Shown here piece by piece: positions 37,097 through 46,682 of a stretch of DNA of 61,924 bases. Where the stretch lies: the NCBI GenBank assembly GCA_021162785.1, contig JAGGYA010000018.1:1-61924 (forward strand), given 5' to 3'. The stretch comes from Candidatus Calescibacteriota bacterium. Lineage in GTDB: Bacteria > CAIJMQ01 > JAADFP01. The notes under the pieces are model-generated. The model had not been told where the DNA came from. It searched no databases and saw nothing but the letters and a program-made list of their open reading frames with translations. Each line of letters begins with the position of its first letter. Position 1 is the stretch's first letter. Both the position numbers and the translations under genes were made by a program.

Positions 37097-38713
37097 ATGA
37101 AAGGATCTTATTCTCCTGAGGGAGAGTTTTACCCTTTTCCAACAGAAGAAGATACCAGAAAAGAAGAAGAAACTATTATAAGGATAACTGAGGAGGAGCG
37201 GAAAAAGGGGAGAGAAATTGTAGCTATTCAGGGGTTGGGTTTTGTGGGGTGCATAATGGCAGCTGTTGTAGCAGATGCAGAAGATGAACACGGTAATCCG
37301 TATTACTTTGTTCATGGTGTTCAAAGACCTTCCTCCCGTTCCTATTGGAAAATCCCGGTGATAAACAGGGGTATTCCTCCTGTGGAATCTACTGATCCCG
37401 AGGTTCCCCAGATTTTCCACCGCACGGTGATTGAGAAGAAAACTCTAAGAGCTACCTGGCATGAGAAAGCCTATTCCCTGGCCGATATAGTAGTGGTGGA
37501 TGTTCAGCTTGATGCTACCAAACCCCAGTTTGGTCATGCGGAACTGGGTTACTGTGACATGGAGAGTTTCAAAAATGCAATAAGACAGCTGGGAAGATTA
37601 ATAAAACCAGACTGCCTGGTTTTGGTGGAAACAACTGTTCCCCCTGGGACCTGCCGGCATATAGTAAAACCTATTCTGGAGGAGGAATTCCAGAAAAGGG
37701 GAATTGATATAAAGAAGAATCCTCCCTGCATTGCCCATTCTTATGAAAGGGTTATGCCGGGTGCTAATTATGTAGGCTCTATCCGAGACTTCTGGAGAAC
37801 ATTTGCAGGAATTGATGAAGTATCCGCAAGAAAGGCTGAAATATTCCTTACCCGGGTACTCAATACCAAGGAGTATCCCCTTTATAAACTGGGAGACACG
37901 AATGCTTCTGAATTAGCCAAGACCTTAGAGAATTCTTTTCGGGCAATGAATATTGCCTTCATTTATGAATGGACTCTCTTTGCGGAAAAAATTGGAATAA
38001 ACCTATGGGAAGTTCTGGATTCTATCCGGGTAAGGCCTACCCATAGAAATATCATGAACCCGGGATTGGGAGTGGGAGGATATTGTCTGACCAAAGACCC
38101 AATCCTGGCTCACTGGGCATACCGGAATATCTTTAACCTTATCACTGCCAATGAAGACCCAGTGCTTGGACACTGGAAGGAATGGGATAGGTTCTCAAAA
38201 CATGTTGGTTTACCTTTAGCAGTAGAAGCAGTTAATATCAATGATCTTATGCCCCTCCATACTGCAGAACTTACTCGGGAAGCACTGGGAGGAAAAGTCA
38301 AAGGGAAGAAAATACTGCTCCTCGGCGCTTCTTACCGGAAGGATGTGGGAGATACCCGACATTCTCCCTGTGAAACATTATGGAAAGCACTGGAGAAGGA
38401 GGGCGCCTTACTTTCCGTACATGACCCATTGGTAAAGTTCTGGCCAGAGATACCCCAAGCCAAGATACAGAAAGATCTTTGGAGTGCAGTCAAGGGAATG
38501 GATGCTTTAATATTCGCAGTTGCCCATAAAGATTACTTTCATCTTCCTCCGGAAAAAGTGGTCAAAACAGCGGGGAAACCACTCAGTATCATAGATGCGG
38601 AAAATGTTCTAAATGACGAAGAGATAAAAGAATACTTAAGACTTGGTTGTGAAGTTAAAGGTGTGGGGAAAGGTCACATCCGGTTTCTCAAAGAAAAAAG
38701 GCGAACTAATTAA
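37097..38713 (+). CDS. UDP-glucose/GDP-mannose dehydrogenase family protein
   Basis: A 538-residue nucleotide-sugar dehydrogenase, longer than the usual about 430 because of an N-terminal extension (1-40) and a larger first domain. The NAD motif is GLGFVG at about residue 46. VVDVQLD, ETTVPPGT and SYERVMPG follow. Catalytic Cys330 is in GVGGYCLTKDP. The C-terminal domain (KILLLGASYRKDVGDTRHSP) completes the fold. It oxidises a UDP- or GDP-sugar to the uronate, for surface polysaccharide. No other polysaccharide genes are adjacent. Its stop overlaps that of panD. Confidence 0.9.
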   Translation: MKGSYSPEGEFYPFPTEEDTRKEEETIIRITEEERKKGREIVAIQGLGFVGCIMAAVVADAEDEHGNPYYFVHGVQRPSSRSYWKIPVINRGIPPVESTDPEVPQIFHRTVIEKKTLRATWHEKAYSLADIVVVDVQLDATKPQFGHAELGYCDMESFKNAIRQLGRLIKPDCLVLVETTVPPGTCRHIVKPILEEEFQKRGIDIKKNPPCIAHSYERVMPGANYVGSIRDFWRTFAGIDEVSARKAEIFLTRVLNTKEYPLYKLGDTNASELAKTLENSFRAMNIAFIYEWTLFAEKIGINLWEVLDSIRVRPTHRNIMNPGLGVGGYCLTKDPILAHWAYRNIFNLITANEDPVLGHWKEWDRFSKHVGLPLAVEAVNINDLMPLHTAELTREALGGKVKGKKILLLGASYRKDVGDTRHSPCETLWKALEKEGALLSVHDPLVKFWPEIPQAKIQKDLWSAVKGMDALIFAVAHKDYFHLPPEKVVKTAGKPLSIIDAENVLNDEEIKEYLRLGCEVKGVGKGHIRFLKEKRRTN

Positions 38714-39072
38714 ATATCTTTAACTTCCACTACTTTATTTTGCTCATTCAGGGTAACAAAGCGGGTGGAGTGAGCTTTTATTTCTTCCTCATCAAGGTAA
38801 GCAAAACACAATATGATGAGTTCATCTCCTGGATATCCCAATCTTGCTGCAGGACCATTCAGGCAGACTACACCTGAACCCTTCTCTCCTTTAATCACAT
38901 AGGTGGTGAATCTTTCGCCATTATTGAGATTCAGAACAAGAACCTCCTCACCTGGAAGGAGACCTGCCTTCTCTACAATTTCCTCATCTAAGGTAATACT
39001 TCCTTCGTAAAAGAGCTGAGTATCAGTAACTCTTGCTCCTTTTATCTTTACCCTCAAAAATCTCCGAAGCAT
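38710..39072 (-). CDS. panD: Aspartate 1-decarboxylase (pyruvoyl enzyme)
   Basis: A 120-residue PanD that makes beta-alanine for pantothenate. Self-cleavage between Gly24 and Ser25 (EGSITLDE) creates the pyruvoyl group. The NGPAARLG stretch is typical. A TATAAT on the minus strand lies 8 bases before the ATG, so a leaderless start is possible even though the MFS gene precedes it by 17 bases. Its 3' end overlaps that of the dehydrogenase gene by 4 bases. Confidence 0.95.
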   Translation of the reverse strand: MLRRFLRVKIKGARVTDTQLFYEGSITLDEEIVEKAGLLPGEEVLVLNLNNGERFTTYVIKGEKGSGVVCLNGPAARLGYPGDELIILCFAYLDEEEIKAHSTRFVTLNEQNKVVEVKDI

Positions 39073-39089
39073 TTGACTTTAATTATACC

Positions 39090-40178
39090 TCAAATTTTTC
39101 TCCCAAAAATGAGGAAGGTAATCCAGCTGGTTAAAGAGAGAATTCCAGAGAATAAAATGGAGAGCCTCATGGAAAAAAGATGGGAGAGTGTCCCTCCAAT
39201 GAAAGGGCCTACCATCATTGCCACACTGAATGCGGAACCTAAAAGTCCGGTAGTAGTGCCTCTCTCCACATTTTTTGAAACAAGGTAGAGTAATGCTCCG
39301 GTGTACATGGTAGCCCAGGAGACTCCCACAATTACAGAAACAAGATAGGCCCAACGGTAATCAGGAATAGAGGAGTAAAGAAAAAAAGAAAGTGAGGAAA
39401 GGAAAAGCCCTGTAGTAAAGATTTTTAAGGAAGGGATTCTTTCTATCCAAGGGAGGAGAAGCAGTATCATGGAAAATTGAACCAGAGGATTTAAAGCATA
39501 AATGGTGGAAACATGGACTTTACTTCCTCCAAGAGAAACAAGGAATACAGGTAGGATTGCCCATATAGCAGATGCTCCAGTGTGTCGCAAAAGGAAGGGA
39601 AGATAAATCCACCGGTTTTTCCAGATAAGCGCTTTTGGGAAAAGAGGGATATGGATTCTTTTCCCTTTCTTTTCTTTAAGGGAAAGAGAGAAGAAAAAAC
39701 TAAGAAAAAAAAGAATTGCAGAAGAAATGAAAATGAGTGAGTATCTCCGGCATATTCCTGCCCAGAGCCAGCCCATGAATGTGCCCAGACTGGCAAAAGC
39801 ATTTACCAGACTCACCCTCCTTTCTCTTCTCCCACTTAAGGAAGCAAGAACAATAAGGGGGAAAGAATAGATACCCATCATAAATCCTGCCAGAAATCTT
39901 AAAAAAATAAGGTAATTGAGGGAGGGGATATTAAGATGCAAAAGGATGATAAGAGAGGAAAGGAAGAAACCTGCAGAAATAAATTCTTTTCTTCTCCCCA
40001 GAACATCGGAAAGTCTCCCAAAAAGATAATAAGATATAAATCCTCCCAGACCAAAGAAGAAAGAAACCAACCCCACCTGAAAGAGATTGGCTCCCATTTC
40101 CTTTGCCAGAAGAGGGATAAATAACCAGGAAGAATATATTGCCCACTTATCTAAAAAAGAAAGCAGAAAAATTAACAT
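39090..40178 (-). CDS. Major facilitator superfamily transporter
   Basis: A 362-residue membrane protein with about 11-12 hydrophobic helices. The MFS loop motif GRLSDVLGRRKEF lies between helices 2 and 3. It is short for the family but intact. The substrate is unknown; export of a drug or small metabolite is as likely as uptake. The ATG has no Shine-Dalgarno and follows a TTGACC-N17-TATCAT promoter by six bases. Confidence 0.88.
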   Translation of the reverse strand: MLIFLLSFLDKWAIYSSWLFIPLLAKEMGANLFQVGLVSFFFGLGGFISYYLFGRLSDVLGRRKEFISAGFFLSSLIILLHLNIPSLNYLIFLRFLAGFMMGIYSFPLIVLASLSGRRERRVSLVNAFASLGTFMGWLWAGICRRYSLIFISSAILFFLSFFFSLSLKEKKGKRIHIPLFPKALIWKNRWIYLPFLLRHTGASAIWAILPVFLVSLGGSKVHVSTIYALNPLVQFSMILLLLPWIERIPSLKIFTTGLFLSSLSFFLYSSIPDYRWAYLVSVIVGVSWATMYTGALLYLVSKNVERGTTTGLLGSAFSVAMMVGPFIGGTLSHLFSMRLSILFSGILSLTSWITFLIFGRKI

Positions 40179-40184
40179 GCGGTT

Positions 40185-40213
40185 ATGATATAATAGGCAA
40201 ATCTTAGGGTCAA
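40185..40213 (-). promoter_or_regulatory. Promoter of the MFS gene, overlapping the rpmB promoter
   Basis: Minus-strand TTGACC (40213-40208), 17 bases, TATCAT (40190-40185). The ATG begins six bases after the -10, so the transcript starts at the start codon. The boxes overlap the rpmB -10, so the two promoters should compete. Confidence 0.55.
40186..40194 (+). promoter_or_regulatory. Extended -10 promoter of rpmB
   Basis: TG-A-TATAAT at 40186-40194, a perfect extended -10 without an evident -35. The start would be near 40201, leaving a leader of about 25 bases with AAGGAGG (40212-40218). Confidence 0.6.
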
Positions 40214-40225
40214 GGAGGAAAAGAA

Positions 40226-40432
40226 ATGAGTAAGGTTTGTGTAGTGTGTGGGAAAAGACCGATGGCAGGGAACCATGTAAGCCATGCAGGTAATCGTAAC
40301 CGAAGAAGATGGCTTCCCAATCTTCAGAAAGTTAAAGTAAGAATAGATGGTGAAATTAAAAGAGTATGGGTATGTGCTCGTTGCCTTAAAAGTGGTAAGG
40401 TAGAAAAAGTAGTTAAAGTTCCCACTACTTAA
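40226..40432 (+). CDS. rpmB: 50S ribosomal protein L28
   Basis: A 68-residue L28 with zinc-ribbon cysteines Cys5, Cys8, Cys50 and Cys53, i.e. the zinc-containing form. The core [18 protein letters not shown] is typical. It has a strong ribosome site and is a single-gene unit; its stop overlaps the recJ stop by 4 bases. Confidence 0.97.
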   Translation: MSKVCVVCGKRPMAGNHVSHAGNRNRRRWLPNLQKVKVRIDGEIKRVWVCARCLKSGKVEKVVKVPTT

Positions 40433-42090
40433 GAGATTTTCTTTAATCCTCTCAGATGTAAGATGGGTCTTACCTCTCCTTCCCAGTTTTCCAGCCTTGG
40501 AGTGTAAACCAGGTCTATCCTGTCTCCCTGTCTTATTCTCTCGGTTAATTTCCCTGCCCAGCCCAGGCCAATAACCTGAAAATGAAGCCTTTCTCCTTTT
40601 ACCCAGAATTTCAAATGGTTACCTCCCACATAACGGGGTGGTGTTACTAAGGTAACATTTCTTGAAAGAAGGAGAGGTTCTGGATTTCCTTCACCAAAAG
40701 GTGAAAGGAGAGAAACTTCACGGAAAAATTTAAGGTTGAGATTATCCAGAGGTACTTCAGTGTCTATCTCCAGAGCAAGTTTACCTTCTTCCACTTCCGA
40801 TTCCAACTCTTTTAATCTTTTCCTAAACTCATCCACTTTTTCGGGAAGGATCTCAAAACCTCCTGCCCGCGAATGACCACCATAACTCAAAAGTAGATGG
40901 GAAGACTTCTCCAAAAGAGAAAATATATCCGCTCTGTTCCTGCTTCTTGCAGAACCTTTGCCAAAAGAAAAACTTTTATCGGAGGGGAGGGAAATAACAA
41001 AAGCAGAACAGGACTTCCTCTCCGCAATTCTTGAAGCTACTATCCCCAAAACTCCGGGATGCCATCCCTTACCCGCATACACCCGAATTTTTCCATCTTC
41101 CTCCATAAATTCAACTTCTTTAAGAACTTTCTCCTCCTCCCTTCTCCTTTTCCGGTTATCCATCTCCAGGGAAAGAGCAATCTCCTCTGCTTCCAGTCCA
41201 TCCTTGATTAAAAGATCCAACGCTTTCCGGGCATGGTCCATTCTCCCTCCCGCATTTATACGCGGAGCAAGAATATAAGAAATATCCCAGGGACGAAGCG
41301 TCCTCCCTTTAAGACCACAGAGATCAAGGAGCGCATTTAGCCCTTTTCTTGTAGTAGAGGGTAAAAGTTTCAATCCAAGTTTTACCAGAGTCCTATTCTC
41401 ACCCTTTATAGGAACCACATCAGCAATTGTCCCTATACTAACTAAATCCAGGCTTCGATAAGCTTCTTCTTCATCCAGATATTGGAGGAGTTTAAAGGCC
41501 ACTCCACATGCGGAAAGTTCCTTCCCGGGAGATTCAGGATAGATATGGGGGTTAACCAAAGAATAAGCGGGAGGGAGATCTCCTTTACGTAAATGATGGT
41601 CAATTACTATTACATCTATGCCTCTTTTCCTTGCTTCCCAGCATGCTTCTACACCTTCTGTTCCACAGTCTACAGAAATTATCAAACTAACTCCATTCCT
41701 CGCTGCTTTTTCCACCACATGCATATGGAAACCAAATCCTTCCTCTATTCGATGGGGGATATAAACTTCAGGTTCAACTCCCATCTTCTGGTAATAATTG
41801 TGGAGAAGTGCGAGGCCAGTAATACCATCTGCATCATAATCACCATAAAGAAGCACTTTTTCTTTTTTTCTTATGCTCCATTTTATCCTTTCCCCTGCTT
41901 TTTCCAGACCCGGGAAGTTCTGGGGAGGGGTGAGGGAGGAAAGAGAAGGATGAAGAAAATCCTTTGCTTCCTGGACACCCTTTATCCCTCGCTGGAGAAG
42001 GAGAATAGCCAAAAGTGGGGTAACACGAAGACTCTGAGATATTCTTTCTACATCATAAGGATTGGGTTTTTCTTTAATCTTCCATTCCAT
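40429..42090 (-). CDS. recJ: Single-stranded-DNA exonuclease RecJ
   Basis: A 553-residue RecJ, a 5'-3' single-strand exonuclease of recombination and mismatch repair. The DHH domain motifs are [20 protein letters not shown] and [14 protein letters not shown]1 has [10 protein letters not shown] and [15 protein letters not shown]-terminal OB fold ([14 protein letters not shown]...) ends the protein. It overlaps rsmA by 17 bases, so the two are coupled. Confidence 0.96.
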   Translation of the reverse strand: MEWKIKEKPNPYDVERISQSLRVTPLLAILLLQRGIKGVQEAKDFLHPSLSSLTPPQNFPGLEKAGERIKWSIRKKEKVLLYGDYDADGITGLALLHNYYQKMGVEPEVYIPHRIEEGFGFHMHVVEKAARNGVSLIISVDCGTEGVEACWEARKRGIDVIVIDHHLRKGDLPPAYSLVNPHIYPESPGKELSACGVAFKLLQYLDEEEAYRSLDLVSIGTIADVVPIKGENRTLVKLGLKLLPSTTRKGLNALLDLCGLKGRTLRPWDISYILAPRINAGGRMDHARKALDLLIKDGLEAEEIALSLEMDNRKRRREEEKVLKEVEFMEEDGKIRVYAGKGWHPGVLGIVASRIAERKSCSAFVISLPSDKSFSFGKGSARSRNRADIFSLLEKSSHLLLSYGGHSRAGGFEILPEKVDEFRKRLKELESEVEEGKLALEIDTEVPLDNLNLKFFREVSLLSPFGEGNPEPLLLSRNVTLVTPPRYVGGNHLKFWVKGERLHFQVIGLGWAGKLTERIRQGDRIDLVYTPRLENWEGEVRPILHLRGLKKIS

Positions 42091-42916
42091 ATTTATTCTT
42101 TAAAATATCTGCAAGTTTCTCCAAATCCTCTAAGGATAGATTTTCCCCTCTTTCATAGGGTGAAATATTCAATTGTTTCCAGTCCTCTTGGGTTAACTGA
42201 GGGAATACATTGTGAATCATTTTCCTTCTTTTCTGGAATATCATCTCTGCAATCCTCAAAATTCTTTTCTCATCCCTCCTTTTTCTCCTTCGATGAATGG
42301 TAATCCTAACTATTGCAGAATCAACCTTTGGAGGAGGGAAAAAAACATTCCGGGAGACCCAGTGAAGAACCTTTGCTTTCCCGTAAAGATTAACCTTTAC
42401 AGTAAGGAGTGAATAGTTTTTGTGCCCGGGAGAGGAAGCAAGTTTCATAGCCACCTCTTTCTGAAGGGTGAGAAGGATCAATCCTATACGAGAAGGGTAA
42501 TCCAGCAAACGGGTGATGAGACTGGAGGTGATGCTGTAAGGAGGATTAGAAACCACTTTCCAGTTCTTTTCTTTCCTCAGGATGTCCCAGAGGTTAACCT
42601 TTAAGAAATCTCCCTGAATAATCCTAACCTGAGGGAAATCTTTAAGAAGCTCCTTCAATATTCCACAGAGCCGGGGATCTTTTTCCACTGCATAGACTTT
42701 AGCTCCCCTTTCTGCTAAGGGGACGGTTAAAGTTCCCACTCCCGCCCCCACTTCCAGAACCGGATCTCCCCCCTTCACCTCTGCTAAATTTATCATTTTT
42801 TCTATTAAGTTCCTATCAATAAGGAACCTTTGTCCCCATTTATCCTTTAGTCGGATATCTCCCAGGACACTTTTAAGGAACCGGGGTGAGTGAAGTGGGA
42901 GTTCCAGTTCCAACAT
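42074..42916 (-). CDS. rsmA: 16S rRNA (A1518/A1519) dimethyltransferase
   Basis: A 280-residue RsmA/KsgA from the ATG at 42916. A longer frame begins upstream but would run into the era promoter and has no family support. SAM motif I is VLEVGAGVGTLT; the N-QRFLIDRN lead and catalytic SNPPYSI are typical, as is FFPPPKVDSAIVRI. It dimethylates two adenines at the 3' end of 16S rRNA. No Shine-Dalgarno; a TAAAAT box lies 8 bases upstream, so a leaderless start is predicted. Confidence 0.95.
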   Translation of the reverse strand: MLELELPLHSPRFLKSVLGDIRLKDKWGQRFLIDRNLIEKMINLAEVKGGDPVLEVGAGVGTLTVPLAERGAKVYAVEKDPRLCGILKELLKDFPQVRIIQGDFLKVNLWDILRKEKNWKVVSNPPYSITSSLITRLLDYPSRIGLILLTLQKEVAMKLASSPGHKNYSLLTVKVNLYGKAKVLHWVSRNVFFPPPKVDSAIVRITIHRRRKRRDEKRILRIAEMIFQKRRKMIHNVFPQLTQEDWKQLNISPYERGENLSLEDLEKLADILKNKYGMED

Positions 42917-42923
42917 TAGTTTT

Positions 42924-42946
42924 ATTTTACCCCAATCTGATAAAAT
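42924..42946. promoter_or_regulatory. Symmetric divergent -10 pair, rsmA / era
   Basis: ATTTTA (42924-42929) and TAAAAT (42941-42946) form an inverted pair 11 bases apart, giving outward TAAAAT boxes 5-7 bases before each start codon. The era box has TG one base upstream (extended -10). -35 matches are weak on both sides. Confidence 0.45.
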
Positions 42947-42951
42947 TAAGA

Positions 42952-43854
42952 ATGAAGGAATTTCCTTCAGATTACCGGAGTGGTTATGTAGCCTTAGTTG
43001 GTCCTCCAAATGTAGGGAAGTCCACTCTCCTTAATTATCTTATCGGTGAAAAAATATCCATAATTTCTCCTCGTCCACAAACTACAAGATTCTTAGTAAG
43101 AGCTATCGTTACTTTCCCGGAAGCACAGCTTGTCTTTGTGGACACTCCTGGGCTTCTGGAAGCAAGCCGACTTAAAACCCCTGTGGAAAGAGCATTTGTT
43201 ATCCAGGCACTGAAATACCTTGAGGAAGTGGATATTGTGGTAATGATGGTGGAACCCCATCCTCCACGGGAAGAAGAAATTTATTTAGTGGAGAGAATAG
43301 AAGAGATAAAGAAGAAAACAATTCTGGCCATAAATAAGATGGATAAGGTTAAATCCGATTATGTGGAATGGCTGATGGAAGAATACAAGAAAATAGGGGA
43401 TTTCCATCGTATTATTCCCATTTCTGCCAAGAAAGGGACAAATGTCACAATTCTGGTAGGAGAAATAATTCTTGCACTTCCTTTCCAGCCCCCCATTTAT
43501 CCAGAAGACATAAAAACAGACCTTCCCAGAGAACTGTGGATAGCGGAAATTATAAGAGAAAAAATCTTCCATCTCACTTATTATGAAGTTCCTTATGCAA
43601 CCTTGGTAAAAGTAGAGGAAATGAAAGATAAAGGGAAAGTGTTCTACATAAAGGCTACTATATTTGTAGAAGAACCTTCTCAGAAAGGGATTCTGGTAGG
43701 TAAAGGGGGGAAAATGATAAAAGAAATTGGGAGACGAGCACGAGAAGAACTGGAAGTTTCTCTGGGTAAGAAAGTATACCTTGAACTGGAAGTAAGAGTA
43801 GAAAAGGGATGGAGAAGAAGAGAAAGTTCTCTGAAAGAGTTAGGACTAACCTGA
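42952..43854 (+). CDS. era: GTPase Era
   Basis: A 300-residue Era from the ATG at 42952; the frame is open further upstream but those codons overlap rsmA. G1 is GPPNVGKSTL, G3 VDTPG, G4 NKMD, and the C-terminal KH domain has GILVGKGGKMIKEIGRRA. Era binds the 3' end of 16S rRNA near the bases modified by RsmA, which is encoded divergently. No Shine-Dalgarno; likely leaderless. The 3' end overlaps lon2 by 9 bases. Confidence 0.96.
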   Translation: MKEFPSDYRSGYVALVGPPNVGKSTLLNYLIGEKISIISPRPQTTRFLVRAIVTFPEAQLVFVDTPGLLEASRLKTPVERAFVIQALKYLEEVDIVVMMVEPHPPREEEIYLVERIEEIKKKTILAINKMDKVKSDYVEWLMEEYKKIGDFHRIIPISAKKGTNVTILVGEIILALPFQPPIYPEDIKTDLPRELWIAEIIREKIFHLTYYEVPYATLVKVEEMKDKGKVFYIKATIFVEEPSQKGILVGKGGKMIKEIGRRAREELEVSLGKKVYLELEVRVEKGWRRRESSLKELGLT

Positions 43855-46185
43855 AGTCAATGCGTGGCTGAAAACTTCCATGAGATCTTTTACAAAAATG
43901 AACCGCATTTTCTTCCTTATCTCTTCCGGTATTTCTTCAAGGTCTTTTTTATTTTTTTCCGGCAGTATAACTGTCTTTACACCTGCACGGTGAGCTGCCA
44001 GCACTTTTTCCTTAATTCCTCCCACTGGTAATACCTTCCCTTTCAAAGTTATCTCCCCAGTCATTGCTACATCACCTTTCACAGGTTTATTTGTAAGAAG
44101 TGAAACAAGAGCTGTAGCAATGGTAACCCCTGCGGAGGGGCCATCTTTTGGTATAGCACCATGAGGGACATGTATATGGATATCTGAGTATTCAAAGAAA
44201 TCCTCGGGAATTCCCAGGTCAAGTGCTCGGGAACGGATGAAACTCAAAGCAGCTTTTGCCGATTCCTGCATTACCTCACCCAGCTGTCCAGTGAGGGTGA
44301 GTGACTTTTTCCCTCGCATTTTAGTAGCTTCCACAAATATTATTTCTCCTCCATGGGGTGTCCAGGCAAGTCCAGTAGCTACACCAGGTTCTCTTGTTCT
44401 TTCCACAACTTCCATGAAGTATCGTTGAGGGCCAAGATATGTCTCTACATCCTTCTCTTTAACTTTGAAGGGGCCTGAGTTACCTTCTGCCACCTTCTTA
44501 GCTATTTTTCTCAAAACATTGGCAATTTCTCTTTCCAGGTTTCTCACACCAGCTTCACGAGTATAATCCCGAATAATCTTTCTTATAGCCTTTTCCGTGA
44601 ATTCTATCTCCACTTTCTCCAGACCATTTTCTTTTATCTGTCGGGGGATGAGATATCTTTCAGCTATTTTTACCTTCTCCTCTTCTGTGTATCCTGGAAG
44701 CTCTAAGACTTCCATTCTATCCCTTAAAGCAGGAGGGATAGTGTCCAGAATATTGGCTGTGGTAATGAACATCACCTGAGAAAGATCAAAAGGAACATCC
44801 AGATAATGATCCATAAAGGAATGATTTTGTTCAGGGTCAAGCACTTCAAGAAGTGCTGCAGAAGGATCTCCCCGGAAATCCAGACCAATCTTATCCACTT
44901 CATCCAGCATAAACACAGGGTTCTTGGTGCCTGCTCTTCTTATCCCCTGGATAATTCTTCCGGGTAATGCTCCCACATAAGTTCTTCTATGTCCTCTTAT
45001 TTCCGCTTCATCCCGAACCCCTCCCAAGGATATTCTCACAAATTTCCTCCCAAGAGCCCGGGCAATTGACTGTCCCAAGGAAGTTTTCCCCACACCAGGC
45101 GGTCCTACAAAGCAGAGAATAGGCCCTTTCATATCTGCTTTTAGTTTCCTCACTGCCAGATAATCTAAAATCCTTTCCTTCACCTTATTCAGATTGTAAT
45201 GGTCCTCATCGAGTATCTTTTTGGCTCTTTCAATGTCCAGATTATCCTGGGTGGTTTTGGACCAGGGCAAATTTATAAGCCAGTCAAGATATGTCCTTAT
45301 AACCGTATACTCAGCTGCATGAGGAGGAAGTTTTGCCAGCCTATCCAGCTCTCTTCTTGCTTCTTTTTCCACCTCAGGAGGCATTTTTGCCTCTTTAATC
45401 TTTGTCTCCAGTTCACGGATCTCAATTGTCCTTTCATCCTCCTCACCCAGCTCTTTTTTAATTGCTTCAAGTTGTTGCCTGAGGAAAAATTCCCGCTGAG
45501 CTTTGTCAAGCTGAGCCTTGGTTTCTTCCTCAATTTTTGTTTTGAGTTCTAAGACTTCTAATTCTCTGGAAAGTATACGGGTGACTTCTTCTATTCTCTC
45601 CCGAACCGGGATAGTCTCCAGCACTTTCTGTCTCTCCTTGGCAGGTATGGGGAGATGTGCGGAGATGAAATCTGCAAGTTTCCCAGGTGAAGGAATATTA
45701 AGTGCAGCAATGTAAGCTTCCTGAGGTATATGAGGAGAAAGTTTACTGACTTTCTCAAAAAGTGAAAGGAGAGTTCTCATCAAAGCTTCAATTTCCAATG
45801 TCTTCTCATCTTTCTCCTCAATTTTTTCAATATAAGCGGTAAAGTAAGGGACTCTTTCTGAAAAATTGGTGATCCGCATCCGGGAAATCCCCTGCACAAG
45901 AACCTGTACCTGCTGAGTGGGAAGCTTAAGCATCCGGAGAAGTTGGACAACACAACCTACAGTATAGAGATCGGTTTCCTTAGGTTCATCAATAGATGGA
46001 TCTTTCTGCAGGAGCACACCGAATATTTTGTCTTTCACGGATATATCTTCAAGAAGTTTGACATTGGGAGGTCTACCTACCAGAAGAGGAAGAATCATCC
46101 CAGGGAAAATCACGGTGTCTCTTAAAGGAAGAATGGGAAGGTGTGAAGGAATGAGAAGTGATTTTTCTTCTGTAGAAGATTCCAT
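43846..46185 (-). CDS. lon: ATP-dependent protease Lon (copy 2)
   Basis: A 779-residue second LonA, complete. Walker [11 protein letters not shown] is at about residues 361-370 and catalytic Ser684 in [12 protein letters not shown], with Lys in [10 protein letters not shown]. It is clearly related to, but diverged from, copy 1: the AAA+ and protease parts are close, the N-domain differs. It begins 4 bases after hsp20, so both are made from one message. Likely a heat-induced copy beside the constitutive lon of the clpX operon. Confidence 0.96.
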   Translation of the reverse strand: MESSTEEKSLLIPSHLPILPLRDTVIFPGMILPLLVGRPPNVKLLEDISVKDKIFGVLLQKDPSIDEPKETDLYTVGCVVQLLRMLKLPTQQVQVLVQGISRMRITNFSERVPYFTAYIEKIEEKDEKTLEIEALMRTLLSLFEKVSKLSPHIPQEAYIAALNIPSPGKLADFISAHLPIPAKERQKVLETIPVRERIEEVTRILSRELEVLELKTKIEEETKAQLDKAQREFFLRQQLEAIKKELGEEDERTIEIRELETKIKEAKMPPEVEKEARRELDRLAKLPPHAAEYTVIRTYLDWLINLPWSKTTQDNLDIERAKKILDEDHYNLNKVKERILDYLAVRKLKADMKGPILCFVGPPGVGKTSLGQSIARALGRKFVRISLGGVRDEAEIRGHRRTYVGALPGRIIQGIRRAGTKNPVFMLDEVDKIGLDFRGDPSAALLEVLDPEQNHSFMDHYLDVPFDLSQVMFITTANILDTIPPALRDRMEVLELPGYTEEEKVKIAERYLIPRQIKENGLEKVEIEFTEKAIRKIIRDYTREAGVRNLEREIANVLRKIAKKVAEGNSGPFKVKEKDVETYLGPQRYFMEVVERTREPGVATGLAWTPHGGEIIFVEATKMRGKKSLTLTGQLGEVMQESAKAALSFIRSRALDLGIPEDFFEYSDIHIHVPHGAIPKDGPSAGVTIATALVSLLTNKPVKGDVAMTGEITLKGKVLPVGGIKEKVLAAHRAGVKTVILPEKNKKDLEEIPEEIRKKMRFIFVKDLMEVFSHALTSG

Positions 46186-46189
46186 TTTA

Positions 46190-46633
46190 TTATTTGACTT
46201 TAATTCTCGTTGTAGAAGTGGACTTTTTAGCCTTTCTTAAAGGGAGATAAATCTCTAAAATCCCCCGTTCATAAGTAGCCTTTATTCTCTCCTCATCCAC
46301 ATCTATCTCCAGAGGGATAATCACCTCAAAGGGACCATAGCTTATCTCCATCTGGTGATAAGCAACTCTTTCCTCCACCATTCTCTCCCTTCGTTCTCCT
46401 CTAATGATGAGATTACCTTTTTCAAGAACCACCTCAAAATCGTCATCCTCCAGTCCAGCTACTTCCACCCGAATAAGGAACCCATCACGGGTTCGGATGA
46501 TATCAGTAAAAGGATGCCAACGCCCTCTTTCTGCAAATAAGGTACTTCTTAAAGGAGAAAAATCACGGAAGAATCTCTCCATTTCCTCCTGAATTCTCCT
46601 TATTTCCTCACCTAATTTCTCACTTAAATCCAT
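46190..46633 (-). CDS. Small heat shock protein, Hsp20/alpha-crystallin family
   Basis: A 147-residue ATP-independent holdase. The alpha-crystallin domain (about 45-135) has GFLIRVEVAGLEDDDFEVVLEKGNLIIRGER-like strands, and the family A-x-x-x-G-I-L signature appears as ATYERGILEIYLP. The N-terminal arm is an amphipathic helix (IRRIQEEMERFFRDF). The C-terminal tail has a near I-x-I element (TRIKV). A hairpin covers the ribosome site. lon2 follows directly. Confidence 0.94.
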   Translation of the reverse strand: MDLSEKLGEEIRRIQEEMERFFRDFSPLRSTLFAERGRWHPFTDIIRTRDGFLIRVEVAGLEDDDFEVVLEKGNLIIRGERRERMVEERVAYHQMEISYGPFEVIIPLEIDVDEERIKATYERGILEIYLPLRKAKKSTSTTRIKVK

Positions 46634-46659
46634 TTCTCCCCCCTTAAAAAGGGAAAAAA
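46634..46659 (-). promoter_or_regulatory. Hairpin sequestering the hsp20 ribosome site (possible RNA thermometer)
   Basis: On the minus strand TTTTTTCCC (46659-46651) faces AAGGGGGGAG (45-36). An inner stem CCCUU/AAGGG with a UUU loop extends outward through U-G and U-A pairs over the whole GGGGGGAGAA ribosome site. Weak U-G pairing next to a heat-shock start codon is the layout of known thermometers. A TAAAAT box at 46673-46668 would start the transcript just before the hairpin, at about 46661. Confidence 0.5.
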
Positions 46660-46682
46660 CTTAAATTATTTTACAGCATTCT

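Noticed and set aside
37043-37420. N-terminal extension of hisH
   Set aside because: The frame is open, but it crosses the divergent promoter and the start of the dehydrogenase gene; family length and ribosome site place the start at 37042.
42886-42951. N-terminal extension of era
   Set aside because: Overlaps rsmA coding sequence; family start is at the MKEFP region.
42917-43009. N-terminal extension of rsmA
   Set aside because: Would overlap the era start and promoter; no homology expected in this part.
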